This document shows, one piece after another, positions 42,710 to 50,175 of a stretch of 64,000 bases of DNA (position 1 is the stretch's first letter; each line of letters opens with the position of its first letter). This stretch comes from Catellatospora sp. TT07R-123 (GTDB lineage: Bacteria > Actinomycetota > Actinomycetes > Mycobacteriales > Micromonosporaceae), in NCBI RefSeq assembly GCF_018327705.1, contig NZ_BNEM01000002.1:3038001-3102000 (forward strand). Reading direction: 5' to 3'. Both the position numbers and the translations under genes were made by a program. The notes under the pieces are model-generated. The model saw only the letters and a list, made by a program, of their open reading frames with translations, did no database searches and had not been told where the DNA came from.

Positions 42710-42782
42710 TTTCATAGACGTTGGCCTATTACGTCGAGTAATCGTGTGCACCAGTCGATGTAATAGGCCAACGTCTATGAAA
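42710..42782. repeat. Intergenic palindrome family C, copy 2 (perfect 23-base arms)
   Basis: Arms 42710-42732 and 42760-42782 match exactly and contain TAGACGTTGGCCTATTAC; the loop ends pair further (ACGTCGA/TCGATGT). It shares GACGYTGGCCTAT with the copy at 29965. The TAG stop of the methyltransferase gene lies in its right arm (42775-42777). The flanking left sequence is GGCGT-rich. Confidence 0.95.
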
Positions 42783-43551
42783 GGCCGGGGTGGTGGCCGG
42801 ATGCGACGGTGACGTCGAGGTCGTCGTCGTGGTGCAGGGACGGGGTCAGGCCGCCCGCGCGCAGCGCCGCCGCCGCGGCCGATGACTGGTGCTCGCCGCA
42901 CTCCAGGAACACCCGGCCGCCCGGGGCCAGCCAGGCTCCCGCCCCTGCGGCGATGCGGCCGGCCACGTCGAGGCCGTCGGCGCCGCCGTCCAGGGCCACC
43001 GGCGCCTCGTGCAGCCGCGCCTCGGCGGGCAGCAGCCCGATCTCCCCGGTCGGCACGTACGGAACGTTCGCCACCAGCACGTCCACCCGCCCCCGCAGCG
43101 AGGGCGGCAGGGCGTCGTAGAGGTCCCCCTCGTACACGGTGCCGCCCAGCGGAGTGACGTTGCGGCGGGCGCAGTGCACCGCCGCCGGATCGACGTCAGC
43201 GGCGTACAGCTCGACCGGCCCGTCCGCGCCCGCGGCCAGCACCGCGCCGAGCGCGCCGGAGCCGCAGCACAGGTCCACCACCACCGACCCGCCCCGCACG
43301 TACGCCGCCGCCCGCGCCACCAGCACCTCGGTGCGCCGGCGCGGCACGAACACGCCCGGGTCGACCAGGACGCGCCGCCCGCCGAACCAGGCCCAGCCGA
43401 CGACGTGCTCCAGCGGCAGCCCGGACACCCGCCGCGCCACCAGTTCGGACAGCCGGACCGGGTCGGGGTCGCCGTCGCGCAGGACGGCCGCCTCCTCCTC
43501 GGCGAACACGCAGCCCGCGGCGCGCAGCCGCGCCACCACCTCGTCGGTCAC
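42775..43551 (-). CDS. PrmC/HemK-like N5-glutamine methyltransferase
   Basis: A 258-residue SAM-dependent methyltransferase. The SAM-binding motif I is VVDLCCGSGALGAVLA (about 88-103), acidic loop AADVDP, and the substrate motif is NVPYVP (about 157-162), in place of the usual NPPY. PrmC methylates the GGQ glutamine of release factors; the altered motif and the presence of a standard prmC elsewhere in such genomes suggest a different protein substrate. ATG at 43551 overlaps the S41 peptidase stop (ATGA), so they are coupled. The stop falls within palindrome C2. Confidence 0.88.
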   Translation of the reverse strand: MTDEVVARLRAAGCVFAEEEAAVLRDGDPDPVRLSELVARRVSGLPLEHVVGWAWFGGRRVLVDPGVFVPRRRTEVLVARAAAYVRGGSVVVDLCCGSGALGAVLAAGADGPVELYAADVDPAAVHCARRNVTPLGGTVYEGDLYDALPPSLRGRVDVLVANVPYVPTGEIGLLPAEARLHEAPVALDGGADGLDVAGRIAAGAGAWLAPGGRVFLECGEHQSSAAAAALRAGGLTPSLHHDDDLDVTVASGHHPGLS

Positions 43552-44480
43552 AGCGCCGCCAGCGCGGCGCGGGCCTCGTCGAGCAGCCCCGGCACGGTCG
43601 CGGTGGCCAGCACGTGCTCCAGCGCGGCGCGGTACGCCGTCGCGTACGCCTGCCCGGCCGGGACGGGCACGTCCGGCTCGACGCCGACGGCCTCCCAGTT
43701 GGTGCCGGTCACCGGGTTCACCGAGCGGGCGTACGGCACGGTGAGCTCCAGCGTCGGCGACAGCGGCAGCGACCGCGCCGGGTGCGCGCCCCCGGCCGTG
43801 GGCTCCCCGACCAGCACCGCCCGGCCCTGAGCCTTGAGGTTGTAGCAGATCTCCTCCCCCGCCGAGAACGTGTCCGGGCCGGTGAGGACGTATACGGGAC
43901 GGTCGAGGTAGCGCTCGCCGGGCAGGTACGCCAGGCTCCAGTACTGCCGGGTGGCGCCGGTCTCGGCCGACTCGACGCTGTTGAGGTGCGTGCCGCTGTC
44001 GGGGAAGAAGTAGCTGGACCAGAAGACCGCCCCGTCGGGTGAGCCGCCCCGGTTGTGCCGCAGGTCCAGCAGCAGCGCGCAGGTGTGCGACACCAGTTCC
44101 ATCGCGGCGGCGACCGCGCGGCCGCCGACCGCCGGATCGGTCACCCCACGCAGGTCGATGTAGCCGACGTTGCCGTCGAGCCGCTCGACCCGGCTGATCC
44201 GGTGGTTGTCGGCCCGCAGCTGCTCCCGGTACGCCGACAGCACGTCAGCCTCGGTGTTCGCGGGTCGCGCGCGGCGCACCCGCAGCCGCAGGTGCTGGTC
44301 GGCGCACAGCTCCCGCAGGTCGGCGCCGAGCCGCTCGGCCAGCCCCGCCTCGTCGAGGCCGTCGTAGCGCCCGGCGTCCAGCCGCTCCCGGATGTTCGCC
44401 GCGGCCAGCACGGCCCGCTCCGGAAACACGTAATGCGCGCACATCAGCGTGAGCGCCCGATCGACCACCTGCCTCGGCAT
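43548..44480 (-). CDS. S41 family (tail-specific protease-like) peptidase
   Basis: A 310-residue S41 peptidase of the IRBP/Ctp-like type. The core shows VGYIDLRGVTDPAVGG, ALLLDLRHNRGGSPDGAVFWSSYFF, and the nucleophile loop PDTFSAGEEICYNLKAQ with Ser, plus VGEPTAGGAHPA. There is no signal peptide or PDZ domain, so it acts in the cytosol or is non-classically localised. It is upstream of, and coupled to, the PrmC-like gene. Whether it degrades peptides or has lost activity is not clear; the Lys of the Ser-Lys dyad may be in YNLKAQ. Confidence 0.88.
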   Translation of the reverse strand: MPRQVVDRALTLMCAHYVFPERAVLAAANIRERLDAGRYDGLDEAGLAERLGADLRELCADQHLRLRVRRARPANTEADVLSAYREQLRADNHRISRVERLDGNVGYIDLRGVTDPAVGGRAVAAAMELVSHTCALLLDLRHNRGGSPDGAVFWSSYFFPDSGTHLNSVESAETGATRQYWSLAYLPGERYLDRPVYVLTGPDTFSAGEEICYNLKAQGRAVLVGEPTAGGAHPARSLPLSPTLELTVPYARSVNPVTGTNWEAVGVEPDVPVPAGQAYATAYRAALEHVLATATVPGLLDEARAALAAL

Positions 44481-44573
44481 GCCGCAAAGCTACCGGCACC
44501 CCCGCCCACCCGCACCCCGGGCGCCGGGGCGCCCGACGCCCGCGCCCGACGCCCGACGCCGGACGCCGGAACG

Positions 44574-44617
44574 GACCGAGGACGGCGATCTCCGCGCGGA
44601 GATCGCCGTCCTCGGTC
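44574..44617. repeat. Perfect 44-base palindrome (no loop)
   Basis: Positions 44574-44595 and 44596-44617 are exact complements, beginning GACCGAGGACGGCGATCTCC. It overlaps the left end of the family E element. In RNA it would fold into a hairpin; in DNA into a cruciform. It follows divergently oriented gene starts/ends: S41 start at 44480, LysM gene end at 44756. Confidence 0.95.
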
Positions 44618-44663
44618 GAAAAGCGGGTCCTGACCGCGGAAAGTGACCGCAGACAGCGATCTT
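44600..44663. repeat. Family E element, copy 2
   Basis: Starts AGATCGCCGTCCTCGGTC and ends GACCGCAGACAGCGATCTT, the same terminal architecture as 466-530. To its right, 44667-44756 is a GCGGC/CCCCG pentamer-rich low-complexity run. Confidence 0.5.
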
Positions 44664-44755
44664 CCCGCCCCGCCCCGCCCCGCCCCGGCCGCCCCGCCCC
44701 GCGGCGCGGCGCGGCGCGGCGCGGCGCGGCGCGGCCGGGGCGGGCGGCGGGCGGC

Positions 44756-46867
44756 TCAGGTACGGAGCCGGTGGCGGGCGCCGGTGGGCTGCTGGGGGAT
44801 GCGGGCCGCCTCGGCCTGGCCCTCGGCGTGGGTGACCAGGTCGGGGCTGTTCAGGCCGGCGGCGATGATGTCGGTGACGGCCAGCCAGGACATGTGCACG
44901 CCGCCGTCGCCGCCGATCGTGGCCGACCAGCGGGTCGCGGTCGGGTGGGTCGTGACCACGACCACGCCGACCCGGCCCAGGTCGGCCAGCAGCGCGTCCA
45001 GGTCGCGCAGCTGCTCGGTGTGCTCGCCCCACGGGTCGGCGATGAACAGCACGTGCGTGGCCCAGGTGGTGACGTTGTTGATGCGCGCGGTGACGGTGTC
45101 GGCGGTCTGGGTGTCGTGCAGCACCGCCGCGTTGGCCGCGGCCCGCCGCCCGATGCGCGCCAGCGCGTCGCTGACCGACGAGCTGTACCGGACCCGCTCG
45201 TTGAGCGAGGTCAGCGCACGTACGTCGGCGCTGCTGAACCCGGCCACCACCACCGACGCCTCGTCGGCCCAGGCCGCGGTGGCCGCCTCGGCCGCCAGGA
45301 AGCGCAGCAGGTCGTCGCAGCGCTGCGGGTCGCCGACCAGGGTCAGCAGGCCCGTACGCTCGCCGTCGACGTACAGCTCCCCGCCCTGCGGCCAGCTGCC
45401 GACCTTCAGCAGGCCGGGCAGCAGCGACGGGGCGGTGTGCGCGTCGGGCAGCCAGGCGGCACTCGGCAGCGACCAGGTGTTGGGCCACTGCACCTCGAAC
45501 GGCTCAGGCGGGTCGGCGCACGGCGCGGCCAGGATGATGGCCAGGTCGCCGCCGCTCTCCCAGGCCGCGGCGACGTCGGGCATCTCCCACGGCGCCCGGC
45601 CGCGCAGGCCCACGGTGAGGTGGCGCAGCCCCGCGTCGAGGCGGTCGGCGGCCTGGTGGCGGGGCACCTCGCGCACCTGGAAGTCGAACGCGCCCCGCGA
45701 GCCGCGGCGGCGCTTGCGGCGTACCCGCAGCTGGTGCATGCGGCGGATGCGCCGGCGCACCACCATGTGCCCGGCCATCACTCCGGCCAGGGCCAGCCCG
45801 GCGCCGGTGGCGAGCACCTTCATGTGGCCGGTGCCGGGGTCGGTCTCGTCCAGACCGGGCGGGTTGGCGGGCGTGCTGCTCGCCGGGGTGGTGACCACCG
45901 GGGACGGGATCGCGGTCGGCGAGGTCGCGGGCAGGCTGGGGCGTACGGCAGGAGCCGGGATCGCCGAGGGGGACGGGGCCGGGGCCGGGGTCTGGGTGGG
46001 CGGCGGCGGGGTCTGGGTGGCGGGCGGCGGCGCGGTGGGGTCCTCGACCGCGGGCAGCAGCAGCTTGCCGGTGGCGTGGCGGGCGCTGCCCCGGTCGTAC
46101 GAGTCGGCGGGCAGCACCAGCCGCCAGCCGGGCTCGATGTGGTTGGGGTTGCGCACCAGCTGCGGGTTGAGCGCGGCGATCTGGTGGAACCGGTCGAAGT
46201 CCCCGGTGAACCGCTCGGCGATGCAGCCCAGGTAGTCGCCCTGGCGGACCACGTATACGGGGCGCTCGACGAGCTGGTGGGTGGGGGCGAGCCGGACGAG
46301 GTCGGTCGGCGGGCGGGCCGAGACCGGCACCAGGGCACCGGCCTGCGGCGCGGTGGTGGCGGGGCCGAGGGCCAGCACGCCGGAGCCGCCGATCGGCGCC
46401 AGGGCGTTCGGGGCGGTGACCGGCACGACCGCGACCGCGCGGCCCGCCGAGGGCGGGGGCACCGAGCTGACGGCGGCGGTGGCGACGCTGGTGCCGGCGA
46501 AGACGGCGATCATCGCGCCGATCAGGGCCGCGACGATGCGCTGCTGGACGCCGAGGCCCGGGATGCGCCGGGCGCGCCGCCCGCGCAGCCGCGCCGGGAT
46601 CTCCAGCAGCACGCTGACCGCGAACGTGAACCAGGCGAACCAGCCCGCCAGCGCCAGCAGCCGCAGGAACAGCCGCCCGTCGTCGGGTGAGGTCAGCAGC
46701 GTGGTCAGCTCGTCCACGGACGGTACGTGGTCGGGCAGCGGGTTGCCCGCCACCTTCAGCAGCGCCATGGGCGCGCCGACGAGCACCGCGGCTAGCAGCG
46801 CCAGTGCGGCGAGCCCGGCGAGCAGGCGCACGAACCAGTTCGGCCTGGTGCGCTGGTCGATGGCCAT
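44756..46867 (-). CDS. LysM-domain membrane protein, last gene of the Tad operon
   Basis: A 703-residue protein with three or four membrane helices (about 11-34, 68-90, 108-133 and 350-368), a LysM domain at about 205-256 (YVVRQGDYLGCIAERFTGDFDRFHQIAALNPQLV, ending GWRLVLP), a long Pro/Thr/Ala linker, and a C-terminal 330-residue cytosolic domain with NTPase-like strands but no clear Walker A. LysM binds peptidoglycan. Such proteins with BTAD-like or ATPase-like tails occur at the ends of actinobacterial tad clusters and may couple pilus assembly to the wall. It starts 23 bases after the upstream pilus gene stop. Confidence 0.85.
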   Translation of the reverse strand: MAIDQRTRPNWFVRLLAGLAALALLAAVLVGAPMALLKVAGNPLPDHVPSVDELTTLLTSPDDGRLFLRLLALAGWFAWFTFAVSVLLEIPARLRGRRARRIPGLGVQQRIVAALIGAMIAVFAGTSVATAAVSSVPPPSAGRAVAVVPVTAPNALAPIGGSGVLALGPATTAPQAGALVPVSARPPTDLVRLAPTHQLVERPVYVVRQGDYLGCIAERFTGDFDRFHQIAALNPQLVRNPNHIEPGWRLVLPADSYDRGSARHATGKLLLPAVEDPTAPPPATQTPPPPTQTPAPAPSPSAIPAPAVRPSLPATSPTAIPSPVVTTPASSTPANPPGLDETDPGTGHMKVLATGAGLALAGVMAGHMVVRRRIRRMHQLRVRRKRRRGSRGAFDFQVREVPRHQAADRLDAGLRHLTVGLRGRAPWEMPDVAAAWESGGDLAIILAAPCADPPEPFEVQWPNTWSLPSAAWLPDAHTAPSLLPGLLKVGSWPQGGELYVDGERTGLLTLVGDPQRCDDLLRFLAAEAATAAWADEASVVVAGFSSADVRALTSLNERVRYSSSVSDALARIGRRAAANAAVLHDTQTADTVTARINNVTTWATHVLFIADPWGEHTEQLRDLDALLADLGRVGVVVVTTHPTATRWSATIGGDGGVHMSWLAVTDIIAAGLNSPDLVTHAEGQAEAARIPQQPTGARHRLRT

Positions 46868-46889
46868 GGGTGCGCCCTTTCCGTGGTCG

Positions 46890-47303
46890 CTATCCGATGA
46901 GGAGTGTTGCGGTGGCTTCGCCGGTCGCCGTCCAGGTGGCGCCGCCGAAGAAGTCGAGTCCGACCGGGTTGTCGTAGCTGACCGTCGCCCGTACGGTCAG
47001 GTGCTGGCGGTCGGGGGCGACCGTGACGGAGCCGGTGGCGCCGACGGTGCGCAGGTATGCCTGGGCCGCCGCGGCCGCCAGGGTCGCGTCGACGACCTTG
47101 GGCTTGCCCTGGATCGCGTCCTCGGGGTCGATGGCCTGCCCGGCGGCGCGGGCCGCCTCGGCCGCGATGTTGTCGGCGCGCTGGAGTGCGCGGGTGCGGC
47201 CGCTGCCGACGACGACCAGCCCGATGGTGACGATCCACGCGGTGGCGATGATGGTGAAGAAGACGGTCACCTTGCCGTCGTCACGCCGGTACCAGCGCCT
47301 CAT
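46890..47303 (-). CDS. TadG/TadE-like pseudopilin with divergent N-terminus
   Basis: A 137-residue protein. A basic leader RRWYRRDDG is followed by the hydrophobic helix KVTVFFTIIATAWIVTIGLVVVG and a DNIAAEAARAAGQAI amphipathic stretch, the architecture of Tad pseudopilins. After the putative cleavage glycine, residue +5 is Phe, not the Glu usual for TadE. ATG at 47303 overlaps the previous stop (ATGA). Probably exported and assembled at the base or tip of the pilus. Confidence 0.83.
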   Translation of the reverse strand: MRRWYRRDDGKVTVFFTIIATAWIVTIGLVVVGSGRTRALQRADNIAAEAARAAGQAIDPEDAIQGKPKVVDATLAAAAAQAYLRTVGATGSVTVAPDRQHLTVRATVSYDNPVGLDFFGGATWTATGEATATLLIG

Positions 47304-47728
47304 CTGCGGCTCCGGTAGGTGTCGAGGGGGCTGGTGAAGGTGGAGGTGAGGTTGGCGCGGCCGGGCATGCCGGGCAGGATGATGTCGGTGAAGTCGGCGA
47401 CGCAGGTCACCGACACACTGACCGTGGCGGGCTGGCCCACCGGCACCGCGAAGCCGCGGGTGTCGGTGGCGATGGTCATGGACTGGCACCGGATGCCCTG
47501 TGCGGCGAACGACCGCGCGGCGGCGTCGCGCGCCTGGTCGGCCGCCGCGTCCTCGGTACGGGCCAGGCTGGCGGTGCGGGCCGCGTCGTAGGCGGCCGCC
47601 TCGGCGGCCTGGCGGGCCAGCCCGAGGCGCCCCGCCATCATCACGGCGATGAAGAAGATGATCGCGACGGGGGCCAGGATGGCGAGTTCGATCGCCGCCG
47701 AGCCCCGGTCCGCCGTCCCCGCCCTCAT
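47300..47728 (-). CDS. TadE-like pseudopilin
   Basis: A 142-residue TadE-family protein: MRAGTADRG followed by SAAIELAILAPVAIIFFIAVMMAG. With cleavage after Gly, Glu is at +5 as in true prepilins. The AEAAAYDAARTASLA helix and a Cys-containing C-terminal beta part (RCQSMTIA, VSVTCVADF) follow, suggesting a disulfide. Shortened start at 47728 is chosen over an upstream ATG for its ATGA overlap with the preceding gene. Confidence 0.88.
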   Translation of the reverse strand: MRAGTADRGSAAIELAILAPVAIIFFIAVMMAGRLGLARQAAEAAAYDAARTASLARTEDAAADQARDAAARSFAAQGIRCQSMTIATDTRGFAVPVGQPATVSVSVTCVADFTDIILPGMPGRANLTSTFTSPLDTYRSRR

Positions 47729-48174
47729 CGGGTGAACCTCTCGACCGGGCCGTACGCCGTCTGCGAGACCTCGAAGGTCATCCACGGGATGATGCTCTGG
47801 GCCTTGCCCTTGACGGTGATGGTGGCCGTGCCGCCGCTGACCGACGCGGAGATGTCGGTGTCGGTGATGCCGAAGCCGACCCGCCGCAGGAAGGCGCGGG
47901 CCCGGTCGCGGCCGGTGGTGGCGTCGGAGCCGTAGTTGCGGGCCGCGTTGGCACCCTGGGTCGCGGCGGCCAGGGCCAGGCCCTTTGCCTGGTACACGAG
48001 CGCGGCCTGCACCACCATGAACGTCAGGATCAGCAGCGGCAGCGCCATGATCGCCATCTCGACGGCGGCGCCGCCGCGGTCGCGGCGGGCCGGGTCGAGC
48101 AACCAGGGTGCGCGCACCCCTCGCCGGCCCCGCGACGGGGGCCGGCGACGGCGTACGAGCGGTTGTGCGGGCAT
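47725..48174 (-). CDS. TadE-like pseudopilin
   Basis: A 149-residue TadE-family protein with a long basic leader (Arg-rich, about 1-33), then DRGGAAVEMAIMALPLLILTFMVVQAALVYQAKG; the +5 Glu is present. The helix AATQGANAARNYGSDATTG and a beta-rich C-terminal part (SASVSGGTATITVKGKAQSI) complete the fold. First of three consecutive coupled pseudopilin genes, five bases downstream of the Flp-like gene. Confidence 0.87.
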   Translation of the reverse strand: MPAQPLVRRRRPPSRGRRGVRAPWLLDPARRDRGGAAVEMAIMALPLLILTFMVVQAALVYQAKGLALAAATQGANAARNYGSDATTGRDRARAFLRRVGFGITDTDISASVSGGTATITVKGKAQSIIPWMTFEVSQTAYGPVERFTR

Positions 48175-48178
48175 CGGC

Positions 48179-48382
48179 TTACGGGGCGGGCGCCGTGGTC
48201 GGCATCCGGTTGACCCAGCCCTTGGCCACGGCGATGACCATGCCGCCGATGACGATGGCCCCCGCCGCCATGACGAAGATCATCACGACGTGCGGCACCG
48301 GGCCCTCGCCCCGGTCGCGCAGGGCCGGGTCGGTCAGGGTCCGCAACTTCTCGCTGGCGGACACGGACAGCTTCAGGAACAT
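48179..48382 (-). CDS. Small Flp-like or pilin-associated membrane peptide
   Basis: A 67-residue protein with leader DRG followed by EGPVPHVVMIFVMAAGAIVIGGMVIAVAKGWV, one membrane helix. It occupies the place of the Flp major pilin in other tad loci, although it lacks Glu+5 (Pro there) and the usual EY/E pair. It may be the pilin subunit or a minor partner. Start follows AGGGAGC. Lies between tadC and the TadE genes. Confidence 0.75.
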   Translation of the reverse strand: MFLKLSVSASEKLRTLTDPALRDRGEGPVPHVVMIFVMAAGAIVIGGMVIAVAKGWVNRMPTTAPAP

Positions 48383-48403
48383 GACGTGTTGCTCCCTTCT
48401 GTG

Positions 48404-49279
48404 TTACCTCTGGTTGATCAAGCTCGCCATCAGGGGATATCCGACGAGCACGAGCAGGATGACGATGAGCAGGGTGGAGGGGATGTCCAATTTCGAGGTG
48501 CGGGTCTTGGCCTCCTCCAGTGCCCGCACCCGGATCTGGTCGCGCAGCGACGACGACTGGGCCCGCAGGGTCTGGTAGACCTGCGCCCCGTCGTTGCCCG
48601 CGCTGCGCATGATGTCGGCGAAGCTGTCCAGCTCCACCACCTTGATGTCGCCGGCCAGGGTCTTCAGCTCGTCCCACGGCGGGCGCATCTGGAGCTGCGC
48701 GGTCAGCAGCGTGGTCCGCAGCCGGGTGTACGGCCACCCGGAGCAGATGCTCGCCGACCGCTCCATCGCCTCGACCGCGCCGTGCCCGGAGCGCACCTGG
48801 TGCGCCGTGAGCGCCGCGTACGTGCACAGCGCGCGGACGAACTCCGCGCGGGCCGAGCTGGCCTTGGCCATCATGTCCAGGTGCGCCAGCGCGGCGGCGA
48901 GCAGCGCGAGCACCAGGGTCGCGGCGACCGGGATGATCAGCGGCAGGTAGATCCCGGCCAGCACGGCCAGGAAGGTCAGCAGCACCGGCAGCAGGAACGC
49001 CATCAGCGCCGACAGCCCGATGCTCAGCAGGTGGCGGCCCGGCGTGCGGCCGAGGATGTTGAGGTCGGCCGTGGGCAGTTGCAACCGGGCCAGCCAGCTG
49101 GTGCGCACCGGGGCCGTCACGGTGAGGTCGCCGTCGACGCCCAGGGTCGGGTGCAGGCGGCGCAGCGCCGGGCCCAGCGCGGGACTGGCCGGGACGAACT
49201 GGATGACCAGCAGGTACAGGCCGTACCCGACGACCGCGCCGCCGGTGACGACGAGGCCGAACCAGAAGTCGACGGTCAT
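48404..49279 (-). CDS. tadC: TadC, inner-membrane platform protein of Tad pilus
   Basis: A 291-residue type II secretion F-domain protein. Membrane helices lie at about 7-27, 83-130 and 268-287 (STLLIVILLVLVGYPLMASL). The central T2SSF domain has RALCTYAALTAHQVRSGHGAVEAMERSA and the FADIMRSAGNDGAQVYQTLRAQ helix. It forms the assembly platform with TadB. ATG at 49279 overlaps the tadB stop. Confidence 0.92.
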   Translation of the reverse strand: MTVDFWFGLVVTGGAVVGYGLYLLVIQFVPASPALGPALRRLHPTLGVDGDLTVTAPVRTSWLARLQLPTADLNILGRTPGRHLLSIGLSALMAFLLPVLLTFLAVLAGIYLPLIIPVAATLVLALLAAALAHLDMMAKASSARAEFVRALCTYAALTAHQVRSGHGAVEAMERSASICSGWPYTRLRTTLLTAQLQMRPPWDELKTLAGDIKVVELDSFADIMRSAGNDGAQVYQTLRAQSSSLRDQIRVRALEEAKTRTSKLDIPSTLLIVILLVLVGYPLMASLINQR

Positions 49280-50175
49280 GACGCCGCCACCGGGGGCTTG
49301 TCGGACTCGGCGCGCAGCAGGCGTGGCAGTTTCGGCGGCAGCGACAGCCCGCGGATCCACAGCATCAGCCCGATGTACAGCCCCGTCAGCCCGACCAGGA
49401 CCGTCTGGCCCATCCCGGTGCGGTACGGCGCGGCGTACTCGGCGCTGAACGCGCCGAACACCAGCAGGGCGACGGTGACCGCGGTGAGGAACTGCACCGT
49501 GAACCGGGCGCTGGCCCGTTCGCTGTCCACGGTGGACCGGGCCACGATCTCGTCCGACAGCGACTGCGCGATGTCGACCAGCGCGGAGTACAGGCCCTCG
49601 CCGGCGTCGGCCGCCTGGAGGATCAGCGGCGCGATGACCTCGTCGGAGCTGGGGTCGTTGAGCTCCTCGGCGAACAGCCGCAGCGCCGTGGGCGCGTCGG
49701 TGCCCGCCTGCAACCGGGCCGCCAGCGTCTTGACCTCCACAGCCAGCAGCGGCGGGGCGGTGCGCGCGGTCGCGATGATCGCGGCCTGCAACCCGATGCC
49801 GTTGCGGACGTAGTCGCTGACGCGCCGGGTCCAGGTCTCCAGCGCGCCGAGGCGGACGATCGCCTTCTTCTCGGCGCTGGCCGCGGCGAACAGCCACGGC
49901 ACCCCGGGAATGGCCAGCGCCACGATCACCCCGCCGATGGGCCAGCCGGTGAACAGCCACGCCGCCGCCCCCGCGATCACCGCGAAGATCAGCAGACCCC
50001 GGTGGGTACGGCGCTGCGCGGCGGTGCGGCCGGGACCGGCCCAGAACCGGCGCCACCACAGCCGCGTCGGCGACGCGGGGCCGATCGGCTTCGTCGTGCC
50101 GACCAGGAACATGATCGCCATCGCCACTCCGCCGCACACGAGCAGCACCGCGAGGACCATCAGAATCTGGATCAT
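49276..50175 (-). CDS. tadB: TadB, inner-membrane platform protein of Tad pilus
   Basis: A 299-residue T2SSF-domain protein. Helices at about 2-24, 60-100 (FAVIAGAAAWLFTGWPIGGVIVALAIPGVPWLF) and 235-290. The cytosolic part includes ETWTRRVSDYVRNGIGLQAAI and ELNDPSSDEVIAPLILQAADAGEGLYSALVDIAQSLSDEI. ATG at 50175 overlaps the tadA stop (ATGA), as expected in a coupled operon. Confidence 0.93.
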   Translation of the reverse strand: MIQILMVLAVLLVCGGVAMAIMFLVGTTKPIGPASPTRLWWRRFWAGPGRTAAQRRTHRGLLIFAVIAGAAAWLFTGWPIGGVIVALAIPGVPWLFAAASAEKKAIVRLGALETWTRRVSDYVRNGIGLQAAIIATARTAPPLLAVEVKTLAARLQAGTDAPTALRLFAEELNDPSSDEVIAPLILQAADAGEGLYSALVDIAQSLSDEIVARSTVDSERASARFTVQFLTAVTVALLVFGAFSAEYAAPYRTGMGQTVLVGLTGLYIGLMLWIRGLSLPPKLPRLLRAESDKPPVAAS

